Of a stretch of DNA of 64,000 nt, positions 28,368-37,831 are shown in pieces. The position numbers and the translations under genes are program-made. The notes beneath the pieces are model-generated. The model was not told the DNA's origin, made no database searches, and saw only the letters and a program-made list of their open reading frames with translations. Position 1 is the first letter of the stretch, and each line of letters starts with the position of its first letter. This stretch comes from Streptomyces actuosus (lineage in GTDB: Bacteria; Actinomycetota; Actinomycetes; Streptomycetales; Streptomycetaceae). Location of the stretch: the NCBI RefSeq assembly GCF_016921115.1, contig NZ_JAFFZS010000009.1, positions 62,001 to 126,000 of the forward strand, written 5' to 3'.

Positions 28368-28786
28368 CTGCCCCTCCCCCCGGGCACGTCTGCGTCGTCA
28401 CGGCCCACCACGCCGAACGGTAGGAAGGGGACGCCCGGGCAGGACAGGGAATCCACCTCGACTGTCCGCAAGAGGACAGCGAGGGAATGTCCAGCAGGCG
28501 CACGGCCCTCGGTTCGGGCGACATTCCGCCGGAAGTTCCACTCCGGCTGTCACCAACGTGTCGACCAGCCCGCTCGGAGCCTGTGATTCCGGGTCGGCGC
28601 GGGAGACTTGGTGAGCAGCGCTCGAATCCCGGCCACGATTCGAGCGGCGTGCCCGCGTGCCGCTGGGGGCCATGCGCTGCCTCCCACCCCGCGTTGAGTC
28701 GCGCCGTCCGGTCACCGGGCGGCCATAGGTGCTGCCATGCCGCAGACCTGCGGCCGCGCACCACCATCCCTTTCCAAAGGAGCGTC
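28368..28786. other. Divergent intergenic region, 419 bp
   Basis: This gap separates the chimeric gene (left) and the MMPL gene (right). No gene is supportable. Both promoters should lie here. An AAAGGAG ribosome site for the MMPL gene ends at 28782. Confidence 0.45.
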
Positions 28787-30964
28787 GTGTTCGGACGGAT
28801 AGGACGGTTCACCGTCAACCGGCCTTGGCTGGTCATCTTGGCCTGGATACTTGCCACGGTCGCACTGGCCACCCTGGCTCCCACGCTGAAGTCCAGTACG
28901 GACCAAGCCGACTTCCTGCCCTCCCGGTACGAGTCGGTCCAGGTCACCAAGATCCAGGAAAAGGCGTTTCCGCAGCAGGAGACCCCCGCTGCCGTGGTGG
29001 TCTTCCAGCGGACCGACGGCCGCAAGCTGACGGCCGCCGACAAGGCCACCGTCACCAAGGTGGCCAAGGAGTTCCAGGCGAAGCGGTACGAGACCTTCGA
29101 CAAGGTCCTGAACTCGCCCGAGTCGGTGTCCAAGGACGGCAGAATGGCGCTCGCGAGCGTCGTCTCCGCCGAGAAGGACCCGGCCACCGAGAAAGGCCAG
29201 GAGTCGGTCCGCAAGCTCCGCGCGGACGGCAAGGAGCAGCTCCGGGGCAGCGGGCTGAAGATGGGGGTCACCGGCCCCACGGCCCTGGCGCTCGACGCCA
29301 AAGAGGCGGCCGGGAACACCGACGCCATGATCATGATGGCCACGCTGCTCCTGATCATCGTCCTGCTCGGGGTCATCTTCCGCAGCCCGCTCATCGCGCT
29401 GCTGCCGGTCCTCACCATCGCGCTGACGTTCATCGTGGCCAACGGCCTGATCGCCACCGCCAGCGAACTCTTCGGCCTCGAGGCGGACAGCAGCAACTCC
29501 GCGATCCTGATCGTGGTCCTCTTCGGTGTCGGAACCGACTACATCCTGTTCCTGCTGTTCCGGTACCGGGAGCACCTGCGCGAGGGGCGCGAGCCCAAGC
29601 GGGCCCTCATCGACTCCGTCTCGCGAGTCGGAGAGACCATTGCCTCCGCCGCGGGCGCGGTGATCGTCGCCTTCCTGGCCCTGCTGTTCTCCACCATGGG
29701 CAACCTGCGCGCGATGGGCCCGTCCCTCGCGATCTCCGTCGCTGTCACCCTGGTCGCGGCACTCACCCTGGTGCCCGCGGTCTTCTCCCTCCTCGGTACG
29801 AAGGCGTTCTGGCCGTCCAAAGCATGGCAGCGGGCCTCGAAGAACCGTCTGGCCAGCAATGTCGGCACCTTCGCCTCCCAGCGACCCGGCCTGGTCGCCA
29901 CCGTCTCCACGGGCCTGCTCGCCGTGCTCGCCATCGGGGCACTCGGTTTCAAGCCCGGCTTCGACCAGGAGAGCACACTTCCCAAGTCCCTGGAGTCGAT
30001 CCGGACCAACGCGGATCTGCAGAAGAGCTTCTCAGCGGGCGAGACCGAGCCGAGCCTGGTGTTCGTCACATCGCGTCAGGGCACGCCGCTCGACAAGGCC
30101 GCCCTCGACTCGTTCCGGCGGTCCGTCGCCAAGGTGTCCGGCGTCGGCGAGGTCTCCCCGGCCCGCCTGAGCTCCAAGGGCGACGTCGCCCAATACCACG
30201 TGGTGCTGAAGTTCCGGCCCTCCTCCGACCAGGCCATCAACCTGGTCGCCGGCGCCCTCAGGGACACCGTGCACAAGAACGCGCCCGAGGGTACGAAGGC
30301 GCTGGTGGGCGGAAAGACCGCGGTCCTCGCCGACATCGAGGACGCCGTCGAGCACGACTACAGGCTGGTCTTCCCGATCGCCGCGCTCGCCATCCTGCTC
30401 ATCCTGGGGCTGCTGCTGCGCAGCGTCGTCGCCCCGCTCTACCTGATGCTCGCGGTCGGCCTCGGCTTCGCCGCCACGCTGGGCTCGGCGGTCTTTCTCT
30501 TCCAGAACGTCAAGGGCGAGCAGGGGCTGCTGTTCTCGCTGCCCATCGTGGTGTACCTCTTCGTCGTCGCCATCGGAACCGACTACAACATCCTCATGGT
30601 GGCGCGGCTGCGCGAGGAGGTACTCAACGGGAAGTCCACGGCCGAGTCCGTACGTCTCGCCGTCTCCCAGTCGGCCCCGACGATCGGATCCGCCGCCGTC
30701 ATCCTGGCGGGCACCTTCGGTGTCCTGATGCTGGCGGACAACTCGATGCTGCAAGAGATGGGCTTCGCGGTGGCGTTCGGCATCCTGCTGACCGCCTTCG
30801 TCATGGCGCTGCTCCTGGTGCCGACACTAACCGGGCTGATCGGCCCGAAGGCGTGGTGGCCCCGGAACCGGTCCGGGCAGCACCCCGGCCACCCCGAGCA
30901 GTCCCTCGCCGGGCCTCGCCAGGAGGAGCAGGAGCCGGTGACAACCACCCCGGGCCGCTCCTGA
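28787..30964 (+). CDS. MMPL-family (RND superfamily) exporter
   Basis: 725 aa from GTG 28787 with AAAGGAG five bases upstream. Typical MMPL layout: a first helix (PWLVILAWILATVALATLAP), an extracytoplasmic domain, a five-helix bundle with GVGTDYILFLLFRYREHLRE, a second extracytoplasmic domain, and a second bundle with VVAIGTDYNILMVARLREEV. The Asp-Tyr pairs in GTDY are the conserved proton-relay residues. Actinobacterial members such as ActII-3 export antibiotics or lipids. Here no biosynthetic genes survive next to it, so the substrate is unknown. A hairpin terminator follows. Confidence 0.93.
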   Translation: MFGRIGRFTVNRPWLVILAWILATVALATLAPTLKSSTDQADFLPSRYESVQVTKIQEKAFPQQETPAAVVVFQRTDGRKLTAADKATVTKVAKEFQAKRYETFDKVLNSPESVSKDGRMALASVVSAEKDPATEKGQESVRKLRADGKEQLRGSGLKMGVTGPTALALDAKEAAGNTDAMIMMATLLLIIVLLGVIFRSPLIALLPVLTIALTFIVANGLIATASELFGLEADSSNSAILIVVLFGVGTDYILFLLFRYREHLREGREPKRALIDSVSRVGETIASAAGAVIVAFLALLFSTMGNLRAMGPSLAISVAVTLVAALTLVPAVFSLLGTKAFWPSKAWQRASKNRLASNVGTFASQRPGLVATVSTGLLAVLAIGALGFKPGFDQESTLPKSLESIRTNADLQKSFSAGETEPSLVFVTSRQGTPLDKAALDSFRRSVAKVSGVGEVSPARLSSKGDVAQYHVVLKFRPSSDQAINLVAGALRDTVHKNAPEGTKALVGGKTAVLADIEDAVEHDYRLVFPIAALAILLILGLLLRSVVAPLYLMLAVGLGFAATLGSAVFLFQNVKGEQGLLFSLPIVVYLFVVAIGTDYNILMVARLREEVLNGKSTAESVRLAVSQSAPTIGSAAVILAGTFGVLMLADNSMLQEMGFAVAFGILLTAFVMALLLVPTLTGLIGPKAWWPRNRSGQHPGHPEQSLAGPRQEEQEPVTTTPGRS

Positions 30965-30997
30965 CCCAGGCGCACGGAGGACCGAGCGTACGAAGGA

Positions 30998-31030
30998 GCC
31001 GGGCAGCACCTCTCGGGGGGGCTGCCCGGC
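30998..31030 (+). terminator. Terminator after the MMPL gene
   Basis: Perfect 10-bp stem, 30998-31007 with 31021-31030, and a 13-nt loop, 34 bp past the MMPL stop codon. Confidence 0.75.
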
Positions 31031-31259
31031 CCCGCGCGATCCCGCGCGGTCCCCATGGCCTGCCGTGCCACCCGCCATGGGCGCATCTTGCCGCCACGGA
31101 GGGACTGCTCTTCCAGTCCGAGGACTGATTCGCCCTGTGGTTTCGGCCCTTTGGCGCAGGGCAGTCGAGAGGTGATCACATCGTTCTCGACGGTTCCCGC
31201 AGTGTTACTGACAGGCAGTGGTCGACAGGCCATCGTCGGCATGACAACGAAAGGACGTG

Positions 31260-31865
31260 ATGAGAGCGATGTACCACCGGTGGCTGCCGTCCGGCCCCCC
31301 ATACCAGGCGAGGCCCACCGATCGTGGTGCCTCCTCCGGAAGTTCGGACGGCGGCGAGCGAGCGCGGGCCATGGGACCGGCCCTGGAGAGGCGCTCCGAG
31401 GTGCGACAACGGCATGTTGCCGACGGCCTGTTGGACACGTCGGACGCACTGGGCGACGAGCTGTCACGCAACCGTGAGCACAGCGGTCAGGCGTCCGTCA
31501 CCCGGGTGGCAACGACTGACGCCGGGACGTTCGTGATCGTGGACGGCAGTGTCCCGTGCGTCCCCGCCCACGGCCCCGCCGGGGTGCGCCGCCCGGCCGT
31601 GGTGCGCGTCCTCGAGTCCCTGTTCGCCGGCGCATGGACGGCGGCCGTGCCGTCGGCGGACCGCAACAGGCTGCGGCACCGCACGCGCAGCGGGATGACC
31701 CCCGGTGTCCTGCGCCGACTCGGCGCGAGGCTCGCGGACGACGCCGGGGGCCGGGGGACGAGTGTCTCCCTGCACACCTACCGGCGACATGTGGCCCAGG
31801 TCATCGTGGCGTTGAAGATGGATGCGCGGGCCGTCGCGCTGGACCCGACGCCCGGTCACAGGTGA
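31260..31865 (+). CDS. Degenerate LuxR-type regulator (N-terminal half missing)
   Basis: About 201 aa from ATG 31260, with AAAGGA upstream. From residue 80 it aligns by eye with the next gene: VATTDAGTFVIVDGSVP parallels VPLIDCVVVDGRS, then VLESLFAGAWTAAVP parallels ALHSLFIAVWRGATP, and SLHTYRRHVAQVIVAL parallels SVRTYRCHVAEITASL. The recognition helix survives but the preceding helix is disrupted (ADDAGGRGTS), and the first part is low-complexity Arg/Ser/Gly. It is probably a decaying paralogue; whether it still binds DNA is doubtful. It ends 34 bp before the next start. Confidence 0.6.
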   Translation: MRAMYHRWLPSGPPYQARPTDRGASSGSSDGGERARAMGPALERRSEVRQRHVADGLLDTSDALGDELSRNREHSGQASVTRVATTDAGTFVIVDGSVPCVPAHGPAGVRRPAVVRVLESLFAGAWTAAVPSADRNRLRHRTRSGMTPGVLRRLGARLADDAGGRGTSVSLHTYRRHVAQVIVALKMDARAVALDPTPGHR

Positions 31866-31899
31866 TGCGCTCGTGGACATCGATGCAGGGGAAGAACAT

Positions 31900-32697
31900 A
31901 TGGGGCCTGCCCGGGGCGAGAATCGTATGCACTCCCGGACCAGGAGAGACGACATCGCCCGGATCCTCCTCGACATGAGTTCCCTGATCGAGGACACCGT
32001 GGCCCTGCCCAGGGGCCAGAGAGCCGAGGAGCCATGGGCACTACCGGCGGAACCGGACGAGGCGTCGGTCATGGCGGCCATCGGGGAACAGATCCGCCAG
32101 GCGCGGCAGTCGGTGGACATCTGCCTCGCCGGGCACACCACCCGTGCTCACCGGTTCGTCGAGATCCTGCGGGCACGGGACGAAACGGTCCGGGTACGGC
32201 TCGCCCGCTCCTGGCCCGGACTGGACGGAGTCCCGGAGTCTTGGGAGGACCTCGCGGCGAGCGAGCACATCGAGGTCCGGATCGCCCGCGTACCGCTGAT
32301 CGACTGCGTCGTCGTCGACGGCCGGAGCGCTCTGCTGATCGCCGACTCGGCCACCGGAGCACAGGTCTCCCATCACCGGGCCGGCGGTGTGGTCGGGGCG
32401 CTGCACAGCCTGTTCATCGCCGTGTGGCGCGGCGCCACACCGGTGCCGGTCCGTTTCGGCAGGGGCGGTCAGGCCCGCGCCGAGCTCGTGGCGGGGATCC
32501 TCGGCTGTCTGCACGCCGGGATGTCGGACAAGCTGGCGGCCGATGAGCTGTCGTTGTCCGTGCGCACGTATCGGTGCCACGTGGCGGAGATCACGGCGTC
32601 CCTGGGTGCGACCTCCCGTTTTCAGGCGGGTCTGCGCGCGGCCGAACTCGGCCTGCTGCCCACCCCGCTCCCGCGAGCGGCACCCTCGGAGAGCTAG
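31900..32697 (+). CDS. LuxR-family transcriptional regulator
   Basis: 265 aa from ATG 31900, preceded by GGGGAAG. The N-terminal part (about 15-150) resembles the TrmB/phospholipase D-like sensor regions seen in Streptomyces regulators (VMAAIGEQIRQARQSVDICL, VRVRLARSW). The C-terminal LuxR helix-turn-helix (about 195-255) is LHAGMSDKLAADELSLSVRT followed by YRCHVAEITASLGATSRFQA. No receiver domain was seen. It probably controlled genes in the decayed cluster, for example the MMPL exporter. Confidence 0.85.
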   Translation: MGPARGENRMHSRTRRDDIARILLDMSSLIEDTVALPRGQRAEEPWALPAEPDEASVMAAIGEQIRQARQSVDICLAGHTTRAHRFVEILRARDETVRVRLARSWPGLDGVPESWEDLAASEHIEVRIARVPLIDCVVVDGRSALLIADSATGAQVSHHRAGGVVGALHSLFIAVWRGATPVPVRFGRGGQARAELVAGILGCLHAGMSDKLAADELSLSVRTYRCHVAEITASLGATSRFQAGLRAAELGLLPTPLPRAAPSES

Positions 32698-33019
32698 CCG
32701 GGTCCGGGCACGCTGCCAGGAATGGGGCCGTCGGCGGCCGACTCCGACAACCCCCAGCAGCGGCGCCGGCTGCAGCGTGGAGAAATCGACCCTGCTGCAG
32801 ATCAGCTGCCCCGACGTGCAGCACGCAGGCCGGTGGTGCCCCACGCCTACGCCGACATCCAGCACGATACCGTGATGGGAGGTGATAACAGGTGACGAGA
32901 GGTCAGAAGATCCAGCGCCTGTCCAGCACGGCAAGAATCAAGGGGTCTGATTCCGAAGAGTCAGAACCCATTTGACCTGCATGTTGCCAGATCAGCGAAG
33001 TGGCGCCATGTCACCGGCT
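32698..33019. other. Intergenic, 322 bp, with a terminator-like hairpin
   Basis: No gene is supportable. A hairpin with one bulge (32943-32950 with 32961-32969) followed by attt looks like a terminator. The region then runs into the first att-like sequence at 33020. Confidence 0.5.
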
Positions 33020-33159
33020 AGACATTGAAGCGGAATGCCTGAACGCTGATCCTGACCTGCGGCGGAGCCTCTCACACGCCCCTGACTTGGTATTTCGTCG
33101 TTGGCACGCGTCGGCTCCCGACGGCCGTTTACGGGTGTCCTGCGGACTGGCTGCGGACC
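33020..33159 (+). repeat. att-like repeat A (degenerate core plus right arm)
   Basis: The core at 33020-33035 differs by one base from the ychF 3'-end core (agacattgaagcggaa). The following 120 bp match the right arms of repeats B and C, ending in two TGCGGAC direct repeats (33140-33148 and 33151-33159) spaced 11 bp apart. There is no recognisable left arm. It abuts the 3' end of the SNF2 gene. Confidence 0.75.
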
Positions 33160-33170
33160 GGAGGACACCC

Positions 33171-35399
33171 TCACTCGGACGACGGGGGCCTCTCGTCCGT
33201 CATACCCAGACGTGCCTGTTCCTCCTCGACGATGCGACGTGCCAGCTCGGTGTCCGACACGTCGACCGCGTCCGGGGTGGCTTCGGCCACGGCGCTGCGG
33301 CGGGCATAGGCATCGAATAGGCGCGTCTTGGTCTCCAGCATCTTCACCATGCGTTCGTCCACGCCTCCGGTGGCGAGGACACGGTGCACGCGAACCGGCC
33401 TGACCTGGCCCATACGGTGGGCCCGGGCCACCGCCTGATGTTCGATGGTCGGCTTGATCTGGGGTTCGCAGATGACGACGACGGAGGCGGCCTGCATGTT
33501 GAGGCCGACGCCCGCTGCCTGGATCTGCCCTAGGAGCACAGCCGGGCCCTGGACAGCGGCGAAGTCGTCGACGATCTCCTGGCGACGCTGGGCCGGGACG
33601 CCGCCGGTCAGCGGACCGAACACCGGAGTGGCCCTGGCGGTTCCGGCCGCGAGGGCCTCCTTCACCACGCCCAGTACGTCCTTGAAGTTGGAGAAGACCA
33701 CCGTCTTCTGCCCGTTCTCGCCGGCCTCCTGAAGGATCTCCCGGAGCCGGTCCAGCTTGGCCGACTTCTCAGGGCGCATGTACGCGGCCCTGCGCATGGC
33801 CATGAAGTTGCCCGCGCGCACGGCGTCGCGGTACGCCTCCTCGTCCGAAGCGCTCAGCTCCTCCCACTCGTCGGTCTGTTGAAGGCTCGGGAGTTCCGTC
33901 AGCACGTCCTCCTGGTTGCGCCGCAGGTAGACCGGGGCCACAGCCTTGCGGAAGGCGACCGATCCGGCCAACGCGTCCCGTTCACCGAGGGAGTCCGCGA
34001 CGTCGCCATCGAGCATCTGGACCAAGTTGCGGAACTCCACGACCCGGTTCTCCATCGGGGTCCCGGTCATGAAGAGGCTGCGCTCACAACGCTCCGTCCA
34101 CAGGGCGACCGACTGAGACCGCTTGGTCTTCGGGTTCTTCACGGAGTGCGCTTCGTCGACGACGAGGAGTCCGACCTCCCCGCCACCCGGCGCCGGAAAT
34201 CCGCGCAGTGCGTCGAACGTGGTCACCCCCACCCCGCCCCGCCCCTTCCAGTCGGCGAACGCGTAGTGCCGGTCAGGACCGTGGAGCACCATGACGCGCA
34301 GGGCGCTGCGGTCCTCGATCTCCCGAGTCCAGTTCACGAGGACGCTCGCCGGGCAGACGACCATGAAGTGACTCTGTCCCTCGGCAGCCAGGTGGGCGAG
34401 GACGGCGATCGCCTGGATGGTCTTCCCGAGGCCCATCTCGTCGCCGAGTATCACCTTGCGCTGCGCAAGCGCGAACCGTGCGCCGAACGCCTGGTAACCG
34501 CGCAGGGAGACCCGCCGGTGCGTGTCGTCGAGGTGCTGGGTCCGTACCCGCTCCGCGATCTCGTCCGGCAGAAAGCCCTCCGCGGCAGCCGCGTCCGGCA
34601 GCCGCCCGGAGATCTCGGCGAGCAGGCTGTAGTACTCCGCGGAGCGGAGTTCGAAGTCCACCCAGGCCGCGACGTCGGACGAGAGCCCTCGGAGCAGGTC
34701 CACGGACACCTGGGCGAGCAGCTCGGGCAGACCGGCGCGCTCCGCCTCGTCCACCAGCGACCGGATCTCGGCGACCGCCGCCCACGCGCGAGCCTTCTTC
34801 TCCCGGCCGGCCAGAAGCATCCTGACCCTTCCGGCGGCGGGCCTCGCGTCGGCCAGCAACGGACCGAGCCGTTCCGCCAGGGCGGTGGCCTTGTCGACCG
34901 CACGCCGGGCGTCCGGGCCGGCCTCCACCAGGACGTGCAGGGCCATGACGAGCGCGGTGGTGCGCGGCTCCGGCTGGTCCACGTCGATGTGGACGGCCAC
35001 GGTCTCGTACACAGCCTCGGAGAGCCTGCGGGCGGCGGCGAGCATCTGGTCGACGGTGCGCTGCCCGACACCGGGAATCTGCCGCAACCGGTAGGGGCCC
35101 GCTTCGAGAACACTGCCCAGGGTGCGCAGTCCGCTCTTCTCGACGCTCCCCAGCCGCAGCCGCCCTTCGGTGACGTCCTGCAGCCGGGCGACGGGAATGG
35201 TGTCGAGCTCCCGCTTCACCTCCGCATCGTGGATCAGCTTCAGTGCCGCCCGTACCGCCTCCACTGCCCTTCCGTGGTCACCGACCACTGCCTGAGCCGC
35301 CTCATGCAGTCGCGCTCCCCTCGCGACCGTGTCCCGCTCGCCACGCCCCACGCTCCCCGCCCCTCTCTGACCCTCCTCGCATCCTCCCACCGCCCTCAC
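33171..35399 (-). CDS. SNF2-family DNA helicase/ATPase
   Basis: Up to 742 aa from GTG 35399; an internal GTG with a better ribosome site about 50 bases on is possible. An N-terminal helical region holds a helix-hairpin-helix (RQIPGVGQRTVDQMLAAARR). The SNF2 ATPase follows: Walker A GDEMGLGKTIQ, DEAH box VVDEAHSVKN, motif III MTGTPMENR, motif V GLNMQAASVVV and motif VI ARAHRMGQVRPVRVHR. The C-terminal tail is the sequence shared with the stub at 24058. It would translocate on duplex DNA. Its stop codon lies only 11 bp from att repeat A. It diverges from the antitoxin gene. Confidence 0.92.
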   Translation of the reverse strand: MRAVGGCEEGQRGAGSVGRGERDTVARGARLHEAAQAVVGDHGRAVEAVRAALKLIHDAEVKRELDTIPVARLQDVTEGRLRLGSVEKSGLRTLGSVLEAGPYRLRQIPGVGQRTVDQMLAAARRLSEAVYETVAVHIDVDQPEPRTTALVMALHVLVEAGPDARRAVDKATALAERLGPLLADARPAAGRVRMLLAGREKKARAWAAVAEIRSLVDEAERAGLPELLAQVSVDLLRGLSSDVAAWVDFELRSAEYYSLLAEISGRLPDAAAAEGFLPDEIAERVRTQHLDDTHRRVSLRGYQAFGARFALAQRKVILGDEMGLGKTIQAIAVLAHLAAEGQSHFMVVCPASVLVNWTREIEDRSALRVMVLHGPDRHYAFADWKGRGGVGVTTFDALRGFPAPGGGEVGLLVVDEAHSVKNPKTKRSQSVALWTERCERSLFMTGTPMENRVVEFRNLVQMLDGDVADSLGERDALAGSVAFRKAVAPVYLRRNQEDVLTELPSLQQTDEWEELSASDEEAYRDAVRAGNFMAMRRAAYMRPEKSAKLDRLREILQEAGENGQKTVVFSNFKDVLGVVKEALAAGTARATPVFGPLTGGVPAQRRQEIVDDFAAVQGPAVLLGQIQAAGVGLNMQAASVVVICEPQIKPTIEHQAVARAHRMGQVRPVRVHRVLATGGVDERMVKMLETKTRLFDAYARRSAVAEATPDAVDVSDTELARRIVEEEQARLGMTDERPPSSE

Positions 35400-35497
35400 C
35401 GGGCCTCGACAGGCGTTCGCTGCTCCCTGCGGGTGGACCGAAACTCGGGGCAGTGATTCACACCCCCAGACTTACGACTACCGGTAGGATCAGCACC

Positions 35498-35749
35498 ATG
35501 AGCGGTAGCAGGAAGTATTCGATCAGCCTGCCCGAGGATCTCGCCGAGGCCGTACGCGCCCATGTCGGGCCCGGCGGTTTCTCCGCCTACGTCGCCGAGG
35601 CCCTCGAACAGAGGGTCGCCATGGACAAGCTGCGGGAGATCGTCGCCGACTTCGAGACCGACAACGAAGCTCTCACCCGCGAGGAGGTCGAGGCCGCCCG
35701 GGCGCTGCTGCGCCACGACCAGGGGCAGGCCGGCGGAGCCGCCGCCTGA
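35498..35749 (+). CDS. Antitoxin of a PIN-toxin pair
   Basis: 83 aa from ATG 35498. The N-terminus KYSISLPEDLAEAVRAHVGP is a ribbon-helix-helix-like DNA-binding region; the C-terminal helix with TDNEALTREEVEAARALLR would wrap the toxin. Its stop overlaps the toxin start (TGATG at 35747), so the two are translationally coupled, the usual antitoxin-first order. It probably represses its own promoter in the gap shared with the SNF2 gene. Confidence 0.85.
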   Translation: MSGSRKYSISLPEDLAEAVRAHVGPGGFSAYVAEALEQRVAMDKLREIVADFETDNEALTREEVEAARALLRHDQGQAGGAAA

Positions 35750-36141
35750 TGCCCGGCACCCTCCTGCTCGACAGCGAAGGACTCTCGAAGCTCTACCGCA
35801 AGGACCGCACCGTCGTGGCTCTGGTCCAGGCGGCGTCGGAGGAGGGCGTACGCGTCGCCACCAGCGCCATGACCACGCTTGAGGCCGACTACGAGCGCAT
35901 CCACCCGGCCCGCATCAAGTGGGTCCTCTCCCGCGTCGACGTTCACGACGTCACCAAGGAGATCACCGACCGGGCCGCCGTCCTCCTTCGCACCCATCAC
36001 CTTCACGGTCACACGTACGCCATCGATGCCGTTCTCGCCGCCATCGCCCGCAGCGCGCCCCAGCCGGTCACCGTCCTCACCTCCGACCCCGAGGACCTGA
36101 CACTCCTGTGCGGCCCTTCCGTGGAGGTCGTCAAGGTCTGA
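35749..36141 (+). CDS. PIN-domain toxin (VapC-like)
   Basis: 130 aa. PIN-fold acidic residues are visible: Asp in TLLLDSEGLSKLY, Glu in MTTLEADYERI, Asp in YAIDAVLAAIA and Asp in VLTSDPEDLTLL, consistent with a metal-dependent ribonuclease. It starts inside the antitoxin stop codon. The target RNA is unknown. The pair may stabilise the integrative segment in the chromosome. Confidence 0.87.
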   Translation: MPGTLLLDSEGLSKLYRKDRTVVALVQAASEEGVRVATSAMTTLEADYERIHPARIKWVLSRVDVHDVTKEITDRAAVLLRTHHLHGHTYAIDAVLAAIARSAPQPVTVLTSDPEDLTLLCGPSVEVVKV

Positions 36142-36205
36142 GACCGCGTCGCCGCCATGCCGCCCGGCCAAACGCTGTCACCGCATCGCGGGATCGAGGA
36201 CTCAC

Positions 36206-36410
36206 TGCGGACACACAGCTGTGCCCGACCCAGCAGCAGGCGGGTCGAGCCCAGGCATTGACATAGCGTCAGACGTTGAAGCGGAATGACTGCCGCTCGA
36301 TCCTGACCTGCGACGGAGCCCCGCGCAGGGCCCTGACCTGGGATTTCCTCGTTGGCATCCGTTGGCTCCCGACGGCCGTTTACGGGTGTCCTGCGGACTG
36401 GCTGCGGACT
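36206..36410 (+). repeat. att-like repeat B
   Basis: The exact 16-bp core is at 36271-36286. The right arm, conserved with A and C, ends in two ctgcggact repeats at 36391-36399 and 36402-36410. One TGCGGAC is present on the left (36206-36212). Homology with repeat C continues past the arms through a CPCC coding sequence, giving a direct repeat of about 350 bp (36271-36620 versus 38225-38575). Confidence 0.85.
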
Positions 36411-36475
36411 GGCCGGGCGGGCGGAGGCCGAGAAATCCATGGCGCACCGGCGGGACCAGCAAGGAGACTGCCCAG

Positions 36476-36640
36476 GTGAGCGACCGCTACCCCTGCCCGT
36501 GCTGCGGACACCGCGTGCTGAGCGCGATGCCCGGCTCGTACGAGATCTGGCCGATCTGATTCCGGGAGGACAACAAGGTTCAGCTCCGCCGGCCATGGGT
36601 AGCGGGGCGAGCAACAAGTTGCGCGTGCCCTGAGTGCGCC
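36476..36640 (+). pseudogene. Dead copy of the CPCC cysteine-rich protein gene
   Basis: From GTG 36476 the frame reads YPCPCCGHRVLSAMPGSYEI, almost identical to the intact gene at 38431, then stops at residue 28 (WPI and TGA). Downstream bases still align with the intact gene to about 36640, with several indels. The product would lack the second CxxC and everything after. Confidence 0.85.
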
Positions 36641-36688
36641 TGTTCCGCATCGCCCATCGTGACTGATTCGGCAGTTCGCGAGATGCTC

Positions 36689-37825
36689 TCAGTGCGTGTA
36701 CGGATCAGCCAGTGCCAACGGCGTCCGGGCCGCTTCCAGAGCCGACCCCGGAAAGGCGGGCCCGGCGGTGTAGAAGCGGGCACGGGTGCGGCCGACCGGT
36801 GTCAGGACCTCCCCCGCGACCAGGTCCCGCAGGTCGCGTTGGGCCCGCTGCAGGCTCAGGTCCTCCGTTCGTTCGTAGCGTGTACGACGTACCCGCCCGG
36901 ACATCGCCACATCATGCAGGGCGGAAACCACCCTCTCGTCCAGCCCCCGGCCCTCCGCGAACTCACCCAGCAGGAGCCACACCCGACTCGAACGATCCAG
37001 GCGATTGCGTACGGTCTGCGCCTGCTGGTGGTAAGCGGTGAGGTTGAAACGGATCCAATCGGAGACGTCTTGGTCGGGGCGGTAGGTGGCCCCCCGACGC
37101 TGCAACTCGCGGTAGTACTCCCAGGTATTGCCAGGGCGCCCCAGCCAAGCCTCGATCGAGGAGAACTCGGGAGCCAGTTCTCCCTGTCTCGCGATCATGA
37201 GCGTTTGGAGAGATCGGGACATTCGGCCGTTGCCATCCGCCCATGGGTGGATGGCAACAAGGTGGAGATGCGCCATGGCGGCCCGCACCAGCGGATGCGG
37301 GCCGCCGTCCGCGTTCAGCCACTCGACCAGTTCACCCGTCAACGCAGGCACCTCGGCTGCGTCCGGTGCCGTATATGCCGCGATGCTGGGGTCGCGGGCG
37401 TCTGTCACGTACACCGCTCCACGGCGCCACTGCCCGGCCGGCTTCCGCGGGGTGTGCCGGTGTCCCTGCAGCATCCAGTGGAGCGCATTGAGCAGCTCCT
37501 TGCTGTACCGGAAGTCCGCGACGTCATGCAGCGTCTGGATATAGGTCATCATCCGCTGATAGGCCAGCGTCTCCTCGCGATCCTCCTCGGAGACGTCGAC
37601 ATCCCGCTCACCCTCCAGCAGGTCCTCGACGTCGACCGTGGACACCCTGAAACCCTCGATCGAGTTGGAGGCCGCCACCGCATCGGCAGTCAAGAACTTG
37701 CGCAGCCCTTCGGTCCACTTCACCGGAGTTGACCGGACCTGGAGGCGCAACGAGCGACGAAGATCTTCGATCTCGCCAAGAACGCGCTGATCCTCGGCGG
37801 TGAGGGCGGGCGCGGGGAAGAGCAT
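36689..37825 (-). CDS. Fic/DOC-family protein (class II, self-inhibited)
   Basis: 378 aa from ATG 37825; an upstream ATG at 37852 would add nine residues but lies within the promoter described separately. The Fic core motif IHPWADGNGRMSR has catalytic His193. The N-terminal inhibitory helix has SNSIEG (residues 53-58), matching (S/T)xxxE(G/N) of class II Fic enzymes, where Glu blocks ATP. An N-terminal Fic_N-type region and a C-terminal winged-helix-like region are present. It probably AMPylates a protein target. It sits in the B-C segment, convergent with the dead CPCC gene. Confidence 0.92.
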   Translation of the reverse strand: MLFPAPALTAEDQRVLGEIEDLRRSLRLQVRSTPVKWTEGLRKFLTADAVAASNSIEGFRVSTVDVEDLLEGERDVDVSEEDREETLAYQRMMTYIQTLHDVADFRYSKELLNALHWMLQGHRHTPRKPAGQWRRGAVYVTDARDPSIAAYTAPDAAEVPALTGELVEWLNADGGPHPLVRAAMAHLHLVAIHPWADGNGRMSRSLQTLMIARQGELAPEFSSIEAWLGRPGNTWEYYRELQRRGATYRPDQDVSDWIRFNLTAYHQQAQTVRNRLDRSSRVWLLLGEFAEGRGLDERVVSALHDVAMSGRVRRTRYERTEDLSLQRAQRDLRDLVAGEVLTPVGRTRARFYTAGPAFPGSALEAARTPLALADPYTH

Positions 37826-37831
37826 GCCCTT

